NCBI GenBank assembly: GCA_947476335.1
Contig: CANJQH010000018.1
Coordinates: 1 to 53,533 of the forward strand
Reading direction: 5' to 3'
Source of the DNA: Anaerolineae bacterium
Lineage (GTDB): Bacteria > Chloroflexota > Anaerolineae > J036 > Brachytrichaceae
Length of the DNA: 53,533 bases
In this document: one piece after another, positions 41,559 to 50,625 of the stretch
Numbering within the stretch: the first letter of the stretch is position 1
How the letters are laid out: every line of letters begins with the position of its first letter
The notes under the pieces: generated by a model
What the model saw: the letters and a program-made list of their open reading frames with translations, nothing else
What the model was told of the DNA's origin: nothing
Databases searched by the model: none
Program-made: the position numbers and the translations under genes

Positions 41559-43004
41559 TTAACGAACGATGCTCTTGATGCCGGTGTTGATCAGCTCGAC
41601 GATCGGTGAGGCGAGTATGCCGATGCCGAGCGTGGCGACCGTGGCCGTTAGTGCCGCGAATGCACGCGGCCAGTTGCCGGCAATCGGCGCTTCATTTTTT
41701 CCATCGCGCATGTACATCGTCATGATCACGCGCAGGTAGAAGCCTGCCGAAATCACGCTCGTGATCACGAGCGCGATTGCCAGCCACGTCAACCCGGAGC
41801 CGATCGCAGCAGAGATCAGGAAATACTTTCCGAAGAAGCCGGCTGTGGGCGGAATGCCCAGCAACGACAGCATCGAGACGGCCAGCACGAAGGCGAGCAG
41901 CGGCTTGCGGCGTCCAAGGCCGGCGTACGTGTCCAACGAGTGATTTTCGTCCGCTTCCCCCGAATTCAGCGCAATCATGACGGCGAAGGCAGCCAGCGAC
42001 GTCAGCGCATATGAGGCGAGGTAGAAGAGCACGGCGCTCGCACCCGCATCGCCACCGGCGGCGACACCCGTCAGCACATAGCCGGCGTGCGCGATGCTGG
42101 AGTAGGCCAGCATGCGCTTGAGGTTCGTCTGCGCCAGCGCGACCACGTTGCCTACGATCATCGACAGCAGCGCGAGCACGGCGATGGGCGCCTGCCACGT
42201 TTCCATCAACGGCGCCAGGCCGAACAGGAAGATGCGCAGGATCGCTGCAAAGCCAGCGGCCTTGGTGGCACTGGCCATGAAGGCCGTCACCGTCGTTGGC
42301 GCACCCTCGTAGACGTCGGGCGTCCACATGTGGAACGGCGCCGCAGCGACTTTGAAGCCCAGGCCGACGAGCACCAGCGCAACGCCGGCGTAGAGCAGCG
42401 CAGAGTCAGCGGGCTTCGGCCCCGACAACGCTGCGGTCAGCTCCGTCAGCGAAACTGTGCCTGCCGCGCCGTAGATCAGCGCGATGCCATAGACGAGGAA
42501 GCCGGATGCGAAGGCGCCGAGCAGGAAGTACTTCAGCGCGCTCTCTTCGCTGTCCACGCGCGGGCGGGCGAAACCGCACAGCACGTACAGTGGAATCGAG
42601 AGTAGCTCTACTGCGATGAACACGATGATCAGGTTCGTCGCATGTCCCATCAGCATCATGCCGCTCAGCGCGAACAGCATCAACGGATAGAACTCACCAC
42701 GCATAATGCCGCGCGCTTCGTTGTAACGCAGCGTCAGTAGCACAGTTAGCGCAGCAATAACGGCCAGCAGCCCGTCGACGAAGAGCGAATAGCCGTCAGC
42801 GGCGACCATGCCGGCGAAGCCGGAGGTGCTTACGCCCCATTGAGCTGGGACGCTCGCCAACGCGAGCAGGATCACGGCGAAGGCTGCCCATGCAGTGGTG
42901 CTCTTGCTGCCGCGCGGAATCGCGAGGTCAAGCAGTAGAAGCAGGGTACCGCCGACTGCGCAGATCGCAGGCGCGGTTACGGTCAGGAGGTCTTTGATTG
43001 CCAT
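41559..43004 (-). CDS. nuoN: NADH-quinone oxidoreductase subunit N
   Basis: 481 residues, about 14 membrane helices, an antiporter-like proton-pumping subunit of complex I. Diagnostic regions: 'FIAVELLSIPLYVLCGFARPRVDSEESALKYFLLGAFASGFLVYGIALIYGAAGTVSL', with the conserved helix Glu and Lys, 'FKVAAAPFHMWTPDVYEGAPTTVTAFMASATKAAGFAAILR' and 'MLAYSSIAHAGYVLTGVA'. In most genomes nuoN ends the nuo cluster, but here no other nuo gene is beside it. TACAAT lies 11 nt before ATG 43004, so it probably has its own leaderless promoter. Confidence 0.95.
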   Translation of the reverse strand: MAIKDLLTVTAPAICAVGGTLLLLLDLAIPRGSKSTTAWAAFAVILLALASVPAQWGVSTSGFAGMVAADGYSLFVDGLLAVIAALTVLLTLRYNEARGIMRGEFYPLMLFALSGMMLMGHATNLIIVFIAVELLSIPLYVLCGFARPRVDSEESALKYFLLGAFASGFLVYGIALIYGAAGTVSLTELTAALSGPKPADSALLYAGVALVLVGLGFKVAAAPFHMWTPDVYEGAPTTVTAFMASATKAAGFAAILRIFLFGLAPLMETWQAPIAVLALLSMIVGNVVALAQTNLKRMLAYSSIAHAGYVLTGVAAGGDAGASAVLFYLASYALTSLAAFAVMIALNSGEADENHSLDTYAGLGRRKPLLAFVLAVSMLSLLGIPPTAGFFGKYFLISAAIGSGLTWLAIALVITSVISAGFYLRVIMTMYMRDGKNEAPIAGNWPRAFAALTATVATLGIGILASPIVELINTGIKSIVR

Positions 43005-43015
43005 ACCGGAGAGCG

Positions 43016-43021
43016 ATTGTA
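43016..43021 (-). promoter_or_regulatory. TACAAT -10 element of nuoN
   Basis: On the minus strand TACAAT lies 11 nt before the nuoN ATG and no ribosome binding site is seen. Confidence 0.45.
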
Positions 43022-43054
43022 TCGAGAATCAGGATTCGGAACAACTCGGATATG

Positions 43055-43166
43055 GTAACTACTCAGGCCCAAATCAGTATTTCCCGCGAAACACACTATT
43101 TTCTCCCCCGAAGGGGGAGAAAATAGTGTGTTTCGCGTTGGAAAAGTGGCTGGCCTGAGTAGTTAC
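43055..43166. mobile_element. Family A element, copy A9
   Basis: Intact ends GTAACTACTCAGGCCC and GGCCTGAGTAGTTAC, perfect core hairpin CGCGAAACACACTATTTTCT around GAAG. Flanks CGGATATG (43047-43054) and CGGAAATG (43167-43174) agree in 7 of 8 bases. Confidence 0.93.
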
Positions 43167-43189
43167 CGGAAATGTAAATTCGAACTTAA

Positions 43190-44113
43190 TCAGCAGATCA
43201 TTCCGCGTTTGCCGGCCGGGCCGTGTGCGATGGGGTTTGCACCCATCCAGCGGTGATCGGCGGGTTCGGCGGCTGACTGATAGCGCGAATCGGATGAAAG
43301 CCGAATTGACTGCGAGTGATTATCGAGGCTGCCGTGCACGAGGAAGACGCTGAAGAGCACCACATCGCCGGCGCGGAAATCGGCGGTGAGCCAGCGCCCG
43401 CCGAGTCGTTCGCGCAGGCGCACGGGATTTTCACTTAGTGCACCGCCGGCGCGGATGTTGCCGCCGCCGCCCATCTGTGCAAAGCTGGCATCGCGGCGGT
43501 TTTCACAGAATGTGTCAACGTCCTTGGCGCCGTAGCCCTGATTGAGCCGGTCGTGCTTGTGGCTGTGTTCGAGCACGATCAGGCCGCCGGTTTCCAGTGG
43601 CACGTCGCCAATCGGCGTCCACGCTGTGTACAGGCGTTTGGTGCCGCGGCCCATATAGACGATGTCCATGTGCGGCGGCGTGCCCCGGCCGGGGGCGACG
43701 GCGCGGAACCACGTGTAATCGAAGTGCAGCACATCGCCGCCGATCAGCTGTTGAAATACTTCGATCATCGGGCCGTCGTACAGCACGTGCATCAGCGGCG
43801 CGTTGTCTTTTGCCAGGCTGATGTCGAAGGCGCTGTCCGCGCCAGGACGGATTAGGCAGTCCATCGGATCGCTGCCTTCAAGAAGCAGACCTTTCTCGGC
43901 CAGCCGTTCGGCGCATACGCGCCGCGCCGTCAGCACATCGTCGCGGTTCAGCACACCGGGGAGAAACAGGTAGCCTTCTTCTTCCATGCGTGCGCGCAGC
44001 GCTTCAGGTTGCCCGACCAGGTCGGCTGAGCTCTGCAGGAAGCCGAAGTGCTCCGGAGACAGATCGAGTTCGAGCTTGCCTGCGGTCAGGCGGGGGAGGG
44101 TTGCAGTTGACAT
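43190..44113 (-). CDS. Phytanoyl-CoA dioxygenase (PhyH) family protein
   Basis: 307 residues from ATG 44113. The Fe(II)/2-oxoglutarate fold is indicated by 'MEEEGYLFLPGVLNRDDVLTARRVCAERL' at the start, the metal motif 'GTPPHMDIVYMGRG' (H-x-D), 'YTAWTPIGDVPLETGGLIVLEHSHKH' and the second His in 'FRAGDVVLFSVFLVHGSLDNHSQSIRLSSDSRYQS' with the 2-oxoglutarate-binding Arg. Family members hydroxylate diverse small molecules, so the substrate is open. ATG 44113 is chosen over an upstream in-frame start because the intervening bases form a hairpin. Confidence 0.88.
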   Translation of the reverse strand: MSTATLPRLTAGKLELDLSPEHFGFLQSSADLVGQPEALRARMEEEGYLFLPGVLNRDDVLTARRVCAERLAEKGLLLEGSDPMDCLIRPGADSAFDISLAKDNAPLMHVLYDGPMIEVFQQLIGGDVLHFDYTWFRAVAPGRGTPPHMDIVYMGRGTKRLYTAWTPIGDVPLETGGLIVLEHSHKHDRLNQGYGAKDVDTFCENRRDASFAQMGGGGNIRAGGALSENPVRLRERLGGRWLTADFRAGDVVLFSVFLVHGSLDNHSQSIRLSSDSRYQSAAEPADHRWMGANPIAHGPAGKRGMIC

Positions 44114-44130
44114 TGTTGGAATAAGTAATG

Positions 44131-44177
44131 ACAGAGAGAAGATAGTGAGAGAAACTGCTCTCACTATCTTCTCTCAC
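44131..44177 (-). terminator. Low-complexity hairpin after the acetylxylan-esterase-like gene
   Basis: GAGAGAAGATAGTGAGAG and CTCTCACTATCTTCTCTC form an 18-bp stem with a short loop. On the minus strand it follows the esterase gene and precedes the PhyH gene, so it may separate their transcripts. Confidence 0.55.
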
Positions 44178-44196
44178 TATCTACTTTTCTACTCTT

Positions 44197-45168
44197 TCAG
44201 TGCCAGATAGCGTTTAGAAACCGCACTTTCTCCACCGTGTGGTACTCGCCGCCGCCTTCGTGGTGGTTGTACTCGTAGATGCGGATATCTTTGGCGCCGC
44301 GCCAGTGATTGTAGGCGGCGAAGACGGTGGAAGGCGGGCAGATTTCGTCCATCAGGCCGACGGAGAACAGCGTCTGTGCGTTGCTGCGCGCCGCGAAGTT
44401 GACGCCGTCGAAGTAGCTCAGCGTGTCGAAGACCTGTTCGACCTTGTCGCGGTGCACGAGCAGGAAGCGCGAAATTTCCTCGTACGGGTGCGCGGTGGTG
44501 ATCTGTGTGGCGCGGCGGTAATGGCAGAGGAACGGCACGTCGGGCATGGCGACCTTCACCGCGGGTGACAGGCCAGCCACGGCGATGCTGATGCCACCGC
44601 CCTGGCTGCCGCCGACCACGGCGATGCGGTCGGGATCGATGGCAGGGTGCGACTGTGCGGTTTCCACGGCGCGCACGCCGTCGGTGAAGACGCGGCGGTA
44701 GTAATAGGTTTCCGGATTTAGCACGCCGCGCGTCATGAAGCCGGGGAAGTGGTTATTTGTTCCGGCCGGTTCCGGGTCACCCGTGTCGCCTTTACCCCAG
44801 GCGCTGCCCTGTCCGCGCGTGTCCATCACCAGGTGTGCATATCCTGCTGAGGCCCATAACAGCCAGTCGCTGGGGAACTTGCGACCGCCTCCGTAGCCGA
44901 TGAATTCGACCACACACGGCAGCTTGCCGCTGCGCTGCTTTGGCAAAATCAGCCAGCCCTTGACTCGCTGGCCATGCGCGCCGCTGTATGTCACATCGTA
45001 GGTCTCGAGATTGCGCAGGCCGTAGTCGACTGCGTCGAATTTTGGATCGAGTGCTGTAGCGCGCGTCTCAGCGAGTGTGGCTGCCCAGAACGCGTCGAAG
45101 TCGGCGCGTTCGTTGCGCTCCGGTGTGTAGCTCTTTAGGGTGTCGAGCGGAAAGTCGAAGAATGCCAT
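44197..45168 (-). CDS. Acetylxylan esterase / cephalosporin-C deacetylase family protein
   Basis: 323 residues from ATG 45168, starting '[35 protein letters not shown]', the usual AXE1 opening. '[39 protein letters not shown]', '[21 protein letters not shown]', the nucleophile motif '[20 protein letters not shown]', '[21 protein letters not shown]' (Asp) and 'NHHEGGGEY' (His) complete the CE7 catalytic triad. It removes acetyl groups from xylo-oligosaccharides and similar esters in the cytosol. The DUF2298 gene ends 62 bp upstream. Confidence 0.93.
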   Translation of the reverse strand: MAFFDFPLDTLKSYTPERNERADFDAFWAATLAETRATALDPKFDAVDYGLRNLETYDVTYSGAHGQRVKGWLILPKQRSGKLPCVVEFIGYGGGRKFPSDWLLWASAGYAHLVMDTRGQGSAWGKGDTGDPEPAGTNNHFPGFMTRGVLNPETYYYRRVFTDGVRAVETAQSHPAIDPDRIAVVGGSQGGGISIAVAGLSPAVKVAMPDVPFLCHYRRATQITTAHPYEEISRFLLVHRDKVEQVFDTLSYFDGVNFAARSNAQTLFSVGLMDEICPPSTVFAAYNHWRGAKDIRIYEYNHHEGGGEYHTVEKVRFLNAIWH

Positions 45169-45204
45169 GCGTGCGAATGTACGTCCGGGGTTGAGAAAGG
45201 GCAA

Positions 45205-45234
45205 GTAGGGGCGACGCAAGAGCGTCGCCCCTAC
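45205..45234. terminator. Palindrome of type E at the end of the DUF2298 gene
   Basis: GTAGGGGCGACGC and its inverse form a 13-bp stem with an AAGA loop. The TAG stop of the DUF2298 gene is part of one arm (45231-45233). It lies 37 bp before the next gene on the same strand and may end or stabilise the transcript. Confidence 0.65.
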
Positions 45235-47657
45235 GGCATCTCGCACCGGTATACCGTCGTCTCACCAGCGGCGAACGCAGTCGCGCACAGCTCTGCGAAC
45301 TTCGCCAGCCCTTCCTCTGGATAGGCCGGCGCATCACCGCGGACTTCGCGCTCAGACGGGCCGACCACTACATACTCGATCTGATAACGCCGCATCAGCG
45401 TGCGCATCTCGTTCACGTCGGTTGTTGAATACAGCGCATCGATGTCGCCACGGCGTACGTCCTGCGCCTGCATGCTGCCGCGCCACTGGTATTCGTGGAA
45501 CGACCAGCCCAGCACCGTCGGCAGGCCGGTGAACGCCGAGATGCGTCCGCGATAGTCGTAGGAGCCGTTGTGCGACGACTCAAGGATCACCGGCGCGCCG
45601 CTCACGTTGGCGTTCAGCCAGGCGATGACTTTTGCGTCGCCCGGGTGCGCGCGCTGCAGCCACGCCGCGCCGTCGAGCGTGGGCAGCACGTCGTTGAACA
45701 TTTTCGAAAAGCCCCATTTCGCCTGCACGGCCAGCGGCGCCCACAGCAGACCGCACATTACCATCGCGCCGCCGACGGCGCCCGCCGCCTTCGCCGCAAT
45801 GCCCGGTGCGCGCAGCAGTCGCATGAGCCCGTATGCGCCTGCGATGGCCCACAGCGACCATGCCTGGTACCAGAACTTGAACACGCTGTTCAGCCGTGTG
45901 CCGAAGAAGTCGCGGATGTAGACGAACTCGACGGCGAACACCAACGCTGCACCGATCGCCGCCGCCAGCAGCGCGTAGCGGTCGCTCGCCTCGTCGTCGC
46001 CTGCGCGTGTACTGCGGCCGGTGAAAATCGTCACGGCCACGGCGCCGACGGTGACAAGCAGCAGCGGCATCCATGGCACGCTCAGTCGTTCGAACAACCG
46101 CGCGCGAATTTGTTCGCCGCTCGCGCCGAGTGCCGCACCGGTGCGCTGATACTCATCAATCAGTCCACGCGCTTCTTTCGATACGAACGCGAACAGTGCC
46201 ATCACCGCGACTGCGCTGACGAGCGCAACCAGCAGTAGTGCGCCGCTGCGTTTCAGCACATCGCGCGTCGGGAGTGCGCCTGTGCGTGCTGCGAGCGCGA
46301 CGAATGCGATCACTGGTGCGATGAGCGGCGCGAACATCAGCAGGAACTGCGTCAATCGCGTGCCGTTGAACAGGTTCGGCATCAGGCCTTGCGCCTGCGT
46401 TTGCAGCGTGACGTGAAAAGGCAGGTACAGCGCGTATGCCGCAGCCAGTGTGAGCACCCCGGTGATCGCCGGCAGCGCGATCGATTCACCGCGGCTGCGG
46501 TACGCGAGCAGGCGCGCGGCCAGAAAGAGCAGCGCAATCATCGGCAGGTCGATGGTATTCAGAAAGCCGATCGCGCCGATGGCTGCCGCGTTCAGCGCAA
46601 ACGACGCTGCGGCGAGCGCGCCATCCTCGTGCGCATGGCCGCGGTACAGCAGCTGTGACAGCGCGATGCCAAATACCAGCATCAGAAAGGGCAGGGCGAG
46701 CGTGTGCGGATGGTTGTCGCCCAGCACGAAGCTGAAGATCGGTGCCTCGGTGATGATCTCCTGCTCGGAGCCATCGACGCCGTGGTCTTTCACCACGCGC
46801 GACCAATCCCACCACCACGGGAACCAGCCGGATGGCGCAGCGCCGTTGCACGTTTCGGTGCGCTTGGCGATGTCGCGAACATCAAGAAAGGCAAATGTCG
46901 TGGTTGGCAGCGTATTTGTACAGCGCAGCACACCGAACAATCCGCCAAGGTTGCCGGCTGTGGTGAGCATCAGCGCAGCGAGCACGCCGGTGATCAGCGC
47001 AGTGGTGCGCTGCGACGGGCGCCACGTGCGCCACAGGTTGTAGCCGAGTGAGGCCGCGCCGGCGCCGGCGAGTGCCGGGATCGTCGCGCCGCCGAGGTTG
47101 AAGCCGATCGACGCCGCCACGCCGCTCAGTCGGATCAGCTGCGCGAACATGATGTAGCCAAAGTAGTAGTAGCTGATCGGCGAGCCGCTGAGCCATGCGT
47201 CGTTCGGCGGAAACGAGGGCGAGCGCAGCACGCCGTTGATCATCATCATTTCCATGAATTTCTCGCCGCCGCTTTCGAGCACCTCTGGCGTCCATGAACG
47301 CACGTACGCCCAGCCGACGTAGCCGATTAGAAAAATCATTTCGGCCATGACGATCGCGGGCAGCAGTGAGCGCAGCGATATTGCTGCCCGCTCGCTGCTG
47401 CGCGTCGCGCGATGCGCGGCGAAGGCCGCCGCCCACAACGTCGCCAGGCCGAAGGCTGCTGCACCGGTCGTGTTCGCCGACCAGCCGAGCGTCACGATCG
47501 CCCAGTAGAAGAACGCACCGAAGAGCACCCCGGCGGCCTTGCCGATGCCGTAGCCGCGGTCTGGCAGTCGGCGCAGCCAGCTGTGTGCGAGAAAAGATCC
47601 ACCTAGTGCGAACGCCTGCGTGCACAAGTACCAGCGGAGGAGTGCGTCGTATTCCAT
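45231..47657 (-). CDS. DUF2298 (Chlor_Arch_YYY) multispanning membrane protein
   Basis: 808 residues with some 14-16 membrane helices. The name-giving block '[30 protein letters not shown]' (YYY) is present, as are '[10 protein letters not shown]' and '[25 protein letters not shown]', and the soluble tail '[41 protein letters not shown]'. The fold resembles GT-C glycosyltransferases that use polyprenyl-linked sugars, but no activity is established. The family occurs mainly in Chloroflexota and archaea, and is the strongest taxonomic marker here. Start 47657 ([11 protein letters not shown]) is preferred over 47678. The stop is supplied by a palindrome. Confidence 0.9.
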   Translation of the reverse strand: MEYDALLRWYLCTQAFALGGSFLAHSWLRRLPDRGYGIGKAAGVLFGAFFYWAIVTLGWSANTTGAAAFGLATLWAAAFAAHRATRSSERAAISLRSLLPAIVMAEMIFLIGYVGWAYVRSWTPEVLESGGEKFMEMMMINGVLRSPSFPPNDAWLSGSPISYYYFGYIMFAQLIRLSGVAASIGFNLGGATIPALAGAGAASLGYNLWRTWRPSQRTTALITGVLAALMLTTAGNLGGLFGVLRCTNTLPTTTFAFLDVRDIAKRTETCNGAAPSGWFPWWWDWSRVVKDHGVDGSEQEIITEAPIFSFVLGDNHPHTLALPFLMLVFGIALSQLLYRGHAHEDGALAAASFALNAAAIGAIGFLNTIDLPMIALLFLAARLLAYRSRGESIALPAITGVLTLAAAYALYLPFHVTLQTQAQGLMPNLFNGTRLTQFLLMFAPLIAPVIAFVALAARTGALPTRDVLKRSGALLLVALVSAVAVMALFAFVSKEARGLIDEYQRTGAALGASGEQIRARLFERLSVPWMPLLLVTVGAVAVTIFTGRSTRAGDDEASDRYALLAAAIGAALVFAVEFVYIRDFFGTRLNSVFKFWYQAWSLWAIAGAYGLMRLLRAPGIAAKAAGAVGGAMVMCGLLWAPLAVQAKWGFSKMFNDVLPTLDGAAWLQRAHPGDAKVIAWLNANVSGAPVILESSHNGSYDYRGRISAFTGLPTVLGWSFHEYQWRGSMQAQDVRRGDIDALYSTTDVNEMRTLMRRYQIEYVVVGPSEREVRGDAPAYPEEGLAKFAELCATAFAAGETTVYRCEMP

Positions 47658-47670
47658 TTCGAGGTTATGC

Positions 47671-47739
47671 GTAACCACTCGCGCCCAGATCAGTATTTCC
47701 TGCGAAACACGTTGGAAAAAGATCGGCTTGAGTCGGGGC
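47671..47739. mobile_element. Family A element, copy A10 (degenerate)
   Basis: The left end GTAACCACTCGCGCCCAGATCAG and TTTCCTGCGAAACACG are recognisable; the second arm is gone and the right end is reduced to GGCTTGAGTCGGGGC. An old, decayed copy between threonine synthase and the DUF2298 gene. Confidence 0.65.
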
Positions 47740-47775
47740 GCTATTTTGATGCGCTATTTTGATGCGCTATTTTAT
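47738..47775. repeat. 13-bp tandem repeat (GCGCTATTTTGAT)
   Basis: Two full copies and most of a third lie at the end of the decayed A element and cover the threonine synthase stop codon. Confidence 0.7.
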
Positions 47776-49013
47776 TGAATGTCGTCGAGTGAAGTGATCG
47801 TGTGCGGCTGTGGTGCTGCGCGCACGGCGCTGCGTACATCTTTAAAACCCGAACCGGTCAGCTGCAGCACCACTTCGTCGCTGCTGCGCAGGAAGCCGGC
47901 GCGGCGCGCTTCGACGAGGCCGACATATGCTGCGGCGCAGGCGGGTTCGACAAACACGCCGCCGTCGCGTGCGAGCGTCGACATCGCAGCGAGCATGTCC
48001 TCATCGCTTGCTTCGATGACGGTGCCGCCGCTGCTGCGAATCGCGCGCAGCGCAGCGACGCCATCGCACGGCACATCGACGCTGATGCCGCTGGCGATGG
48101 TCGTCGAAGGAATTTCGTCGAATGTCTCGCTGACGCTGGTGAACGTGCGTGCGAGCGATGGCGCAAGCTTTGCCGTGACGCCGATGAAGCGTGGCATGCG
48201 TTCGATCCAGCCAATCTGCTGCAGCTCGCGGAATCCCTTATGCACGCCGCTGAGAATATTGCCGTCTCCGAGTGGAACGATCACGCTGTCGGGCGCGCGG
48301 AAACCGCGCTCTGCTGTCCAGTGCGCGAGCTGCTCAGCGATTTCGAAGCCGGCGGTTTTTTTGCCTTCGCGCGTGTACGGATTCGTGCCGGTGCTGCGGT
48401 TGTACCAGCCAAATTTTTTGCAGGCCTCGCCGGCGATGCGCACCGCGTCGTTGTAACTGCCGCGGACCACGTAGACCGTCGCGCCGTGAATCAGAATGCC
48501 CGCCAGCTTTCCCTCCGGTGTGCCCTCGGGGACGAAGACGATGGCGCGCAGTTTTGTGCCAGCGCACATCGCGGCGAGCGCGCCGGCGGCGTTGCCCGTC
48601 GATGCGACGCAAATTGCCTCACGACCTGTGGCCAGCGCCTGTGCCACGACCATTGCACTTGCGCGGTCCTTGAATGAGCTGCTCGGCAGGCGGCTGTCAT
48701 CTTTCAGCCAGACGGCGCGCACATCGAGCGCTTCCTCGATGCGCGGCGCGCGGTACAGCGGTGTATTTCCGAGCATCGTCAGCGGCGTCGGCAGGCCGCT
48801 CGGCGCCGGGCTCGGCAACAGCGGGCCGAAGCGCCAGATCGAACGCGACGGCGCCTGCGTCAGGTCCGTGGGCGCAACCTCACGCCCGATGCGGACGTAG
48901 TCATAAACGGCGTCGAGATTGCCACCGTCCTCTGGACACGTGTACGTCACTGCATCGGGCGCATGCAATTCGCCACACGATAGACATCGGAAGCCGAGCA
49001 GGTAAGGATTCAT
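47772..49013 (-). CDS. thrC: Threonine synthase
   Basis: 413 residues. The N-terminus has a small Cys-containing ribbon, 'FRCLSCGELHAPDAVTYTCPEDGG', common in this type. The PLP lysine is in 'LPSSSFKDRASAMVVAQAL'; 'CVASTGNAAGALAAMCAGTKLRAIVFVPEG' is the phosphate-binding glycine region after it, and 'VIVPLGDGNILSGVHKGFRELQQIGWIERMPRFIGV' follows. It makes threonine from O-phosphohomoserine and so shares homoserine with the met operon at 4.5-8 kb. TAAAAT lies 9 nt before ATG 49013. No other thr gene is in the window. Confidence 0.93.
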   Translation of the reverse strand: MNPYLLGFRCLSCGELHAPDAVTYTCPEDGGNLDAVYDYVRIGREVAPTDLTQAPSRSIWRFGPLLPSPAPSGLPTPLTMLGNTPLYRAPRIEEALDVRAVWLKDDSRLPSSSFKDRASAMVVAQALATGREAICVASTGNAAGALAAMCAGTKLRAIVFVPEGTPEGKLAGILIHGATVYVVRGSYNDAVRIAGEACKKFGWYNRSTGTNPYTREGKKTAGFEIAEQLAHWTAERGFRAPDSVIVPLGDGNILSGVHKGFRELQQIGWIERMPRFIGVTAKLAPSLARTFTSVSETFDEIPSTTIASGISVDVPCDGVAALRAIRSSGGTVIEASDEDMLAAMSTLARDGGVFVEPACAAAYVGLVEARRAGFLRSSDEVVLQLTGSGFKDVRSAVRAAPQPHTITSLDDIQ

Positions 49014-49022
49014 TGCGCGCGT

Positions 49023-49028
49023 ATTTTA
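49023..49028 (-). promoter_or_regulatory. TAAAAT -10 element of thrC
   Basis: On the minus strand TAAAAT lies 9 nt before the ATG of threonine synthase, without a ribosome binding site between. Confidence 0.45.
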
Positions 49029-49148
49029 GAGCGTCATCACGATTCGGGCCCGAAGGCGAAGGCCCGAAGGGGGGCATCCACCGTTGGGGGCGAATATTTC
49101 TGCGTGCCGCGCGGAGTCCGCGGTGAAGCGGAGATCGAGGATCGATTG

Positions 49149-50546
49149 TCAAACCACAAGTGATTTCCAGCGGCCGCGGCGATACAGCGCATAGATGATC
49201 ACAGCGCGGCCGAGCCAGTCGATTGCTGTGCCGAGCCATACGCCGTTCAACCCAAGCTTCAGTTGCACAGCGAAGAACCATACGGCGGCAACGCGAAAGA
49301 ATACTGCGCCGATCAGCGACACAATCATCGGTGAACGCATGTCACCGGCGCCGCGCAGCGCAGAGCTGTAAATCATATAGATGGCCAGCGTTGGGAGTTC
49401 GAGCGCCGAGATTCGCACAGTGTTCGCGGCGAGCGACAGCACTTCCTGCGTGGCGCCGAAGATGCCTGATAGCTGTGTGCCGAATGCGACAAAGGCGGCG
49501 CCGATGCTGCTCATGAGCAGTATTCCGAAAATCACTGAGCGCCGAGTGCCGATTTCAGCCGTGCGCATGTCGCCGGCGCCGAGCGCCTGGCCGACGATGG
49601 TTGATACCGCGGTGGCCAGGCCGCTGCCTGGCATGAATGACATCGACTCGATGCTGTTGGTGATTTGGTGCGCAGCGATCGCCGCGGCGCCGAGGCTGCT
49701 GACGATGCCCATGAACGTGACGAAGCCAACGCGCTGAATGGCCGACTCAATGATGTTGGGCAGCGCCAGCCGCCAGATGCGGCTGACTTCACGCTTGTCC
49801 CAAATGAACATTTCGCGCAGCGTCAGCTTGGGCTGCGAGATGCCGGTGAGCACTGCGCCAAACGACAGCAGCCCGCCGATGGCCTGGGCAATCGCTGTGG
49901 CGATGCCTGCGCCGCGCACGCCCATGCTGGGGATGGGGCCGATGCCGAAGATCAGCGCTGCCGCGAGCGCGATGTTCAACACGTTCACCAGCAGCGTGAT
50001 GTACATCGGCGTGCGTGTGTCGCCCGCTGCGCGCATCACCATACTCAGCACGAAGCGCGGATAAGCCAGCAGTGATCCGAGCATGATGATCGTGGCATAT
50101 TCGGACGCCAGGCCGATCACTGTCTCGCGCATCTGTGCATTCGGGTCCTGCACGAGTAAAGAAAAGAATGGCCGCGCGAGCAGAATCATCAGCGGCACCA
50201 TCAGCAGCGTGAACACGAATGTCAGCGACACTGATTGTCCGGCCGCGCGCCGCGCCGCGGCGAAATCTCCTGCGCCCCATGCGCGCGCAACGACCGCCAG
50301 CGCGCCAATCCCAAGTGCCATCACCACGCCCTGTGCGATGAACAGATATGTGCCGCTCAGTCCGACGGCGGCGAGCGATGCTGGGTCTTTCATCCAGCCG
50401 ATCAACAGCGTGTCGGCGAAGAAGACGGCGGTCGAGAGCAGGTTTTCGAGCACCGCCGGTACGGCGAGGCTTACGATCATGCGGTTCAGTGCTTTGTCGT
50501 CGGCAAAATTTAGCGTGGGAGTTGTCGGTATTTGTGAATCGGTCAC
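49149..50546 (-). CDS. MATE family efflux transporter
   Basis: 465 residues from GTG 50546, with 12 membrane helices in two repeats. 'KALNRMIVSLAVPAVLENLLSTAVFFADTLLIGWMKDPASLAAVGLSGTYLFIAQGVVMALGIGALAVVARAWGAGDF' and the second-half counterpart 'LPNIIESAIQRVGFVTFMGIVSSLGAAAIAAHQITNSIESMSFMPGSGLATAVSTIVGQALGAGD' are typical NorM/DinF-like blocks. It exports cationic drugs or metabolites in exchange for H+ or Na+. A longer frame upstream overlaps the divergent GH4 promoter, so GTG 50546 is the better start. Confidence 0.92.
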   Translation of the reverse strand: MTDSQIPTTPTLNFADDKALNRMIVSLAVPAVLENLLSTAVFFADTLLIGWMKDPASLAAVGLSGTYLFIAQGVVMALGIGALAVVARAWGAGDFAAARRAAGQSVSLTFVFTLLMVPLMILLARPFFSLLVQDPNAQMRETVIGLASEYATIIMLGSLLAYPRFVLSMVMRAAGDTRTPMYITLLVNVLNIALAAALIFGIGPIPSMGVRGAGIATAIAQAIGGLLSFGAVLTGISQPKLTLREMFIWDKREVSRIWRLALPNIIESAIQRVGFVTFMGIVSSLGAAAIAAHQITNSIESMSFMPGSGLATAVSTIVGQALGAGDMRTAEIGTRRSVIFGILLMSSIGAAFVAFGTQLSGIFGATQEVLSLAANTVRISALELPTLAIYMIYSSALRGAGDMRSPMIVSLIGAVFFRVAAVWFFAVQLKLGLNGVWLGTAIDWLGRAVIIYALYRRGRWKSLVV

Positions 50547-50609
50547 GTTGCATGCAGCACACCGCGACGAGGCGGCTGGTCTGCGGTTCGCGAGAGTATA
50601 GGGTAAGGC

Positions 50610-50615
50610 TACAAT
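50610..50615 (+). promoter_or_regulatory. TACAAT -10 element of the GH4 gene
   Basis: TACAAT lies 10 nt before ATG 50626; no ribosome binding site is visible. Confidence 0.45.
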
Positions 50616-50625
50616 TTCGCTCATC

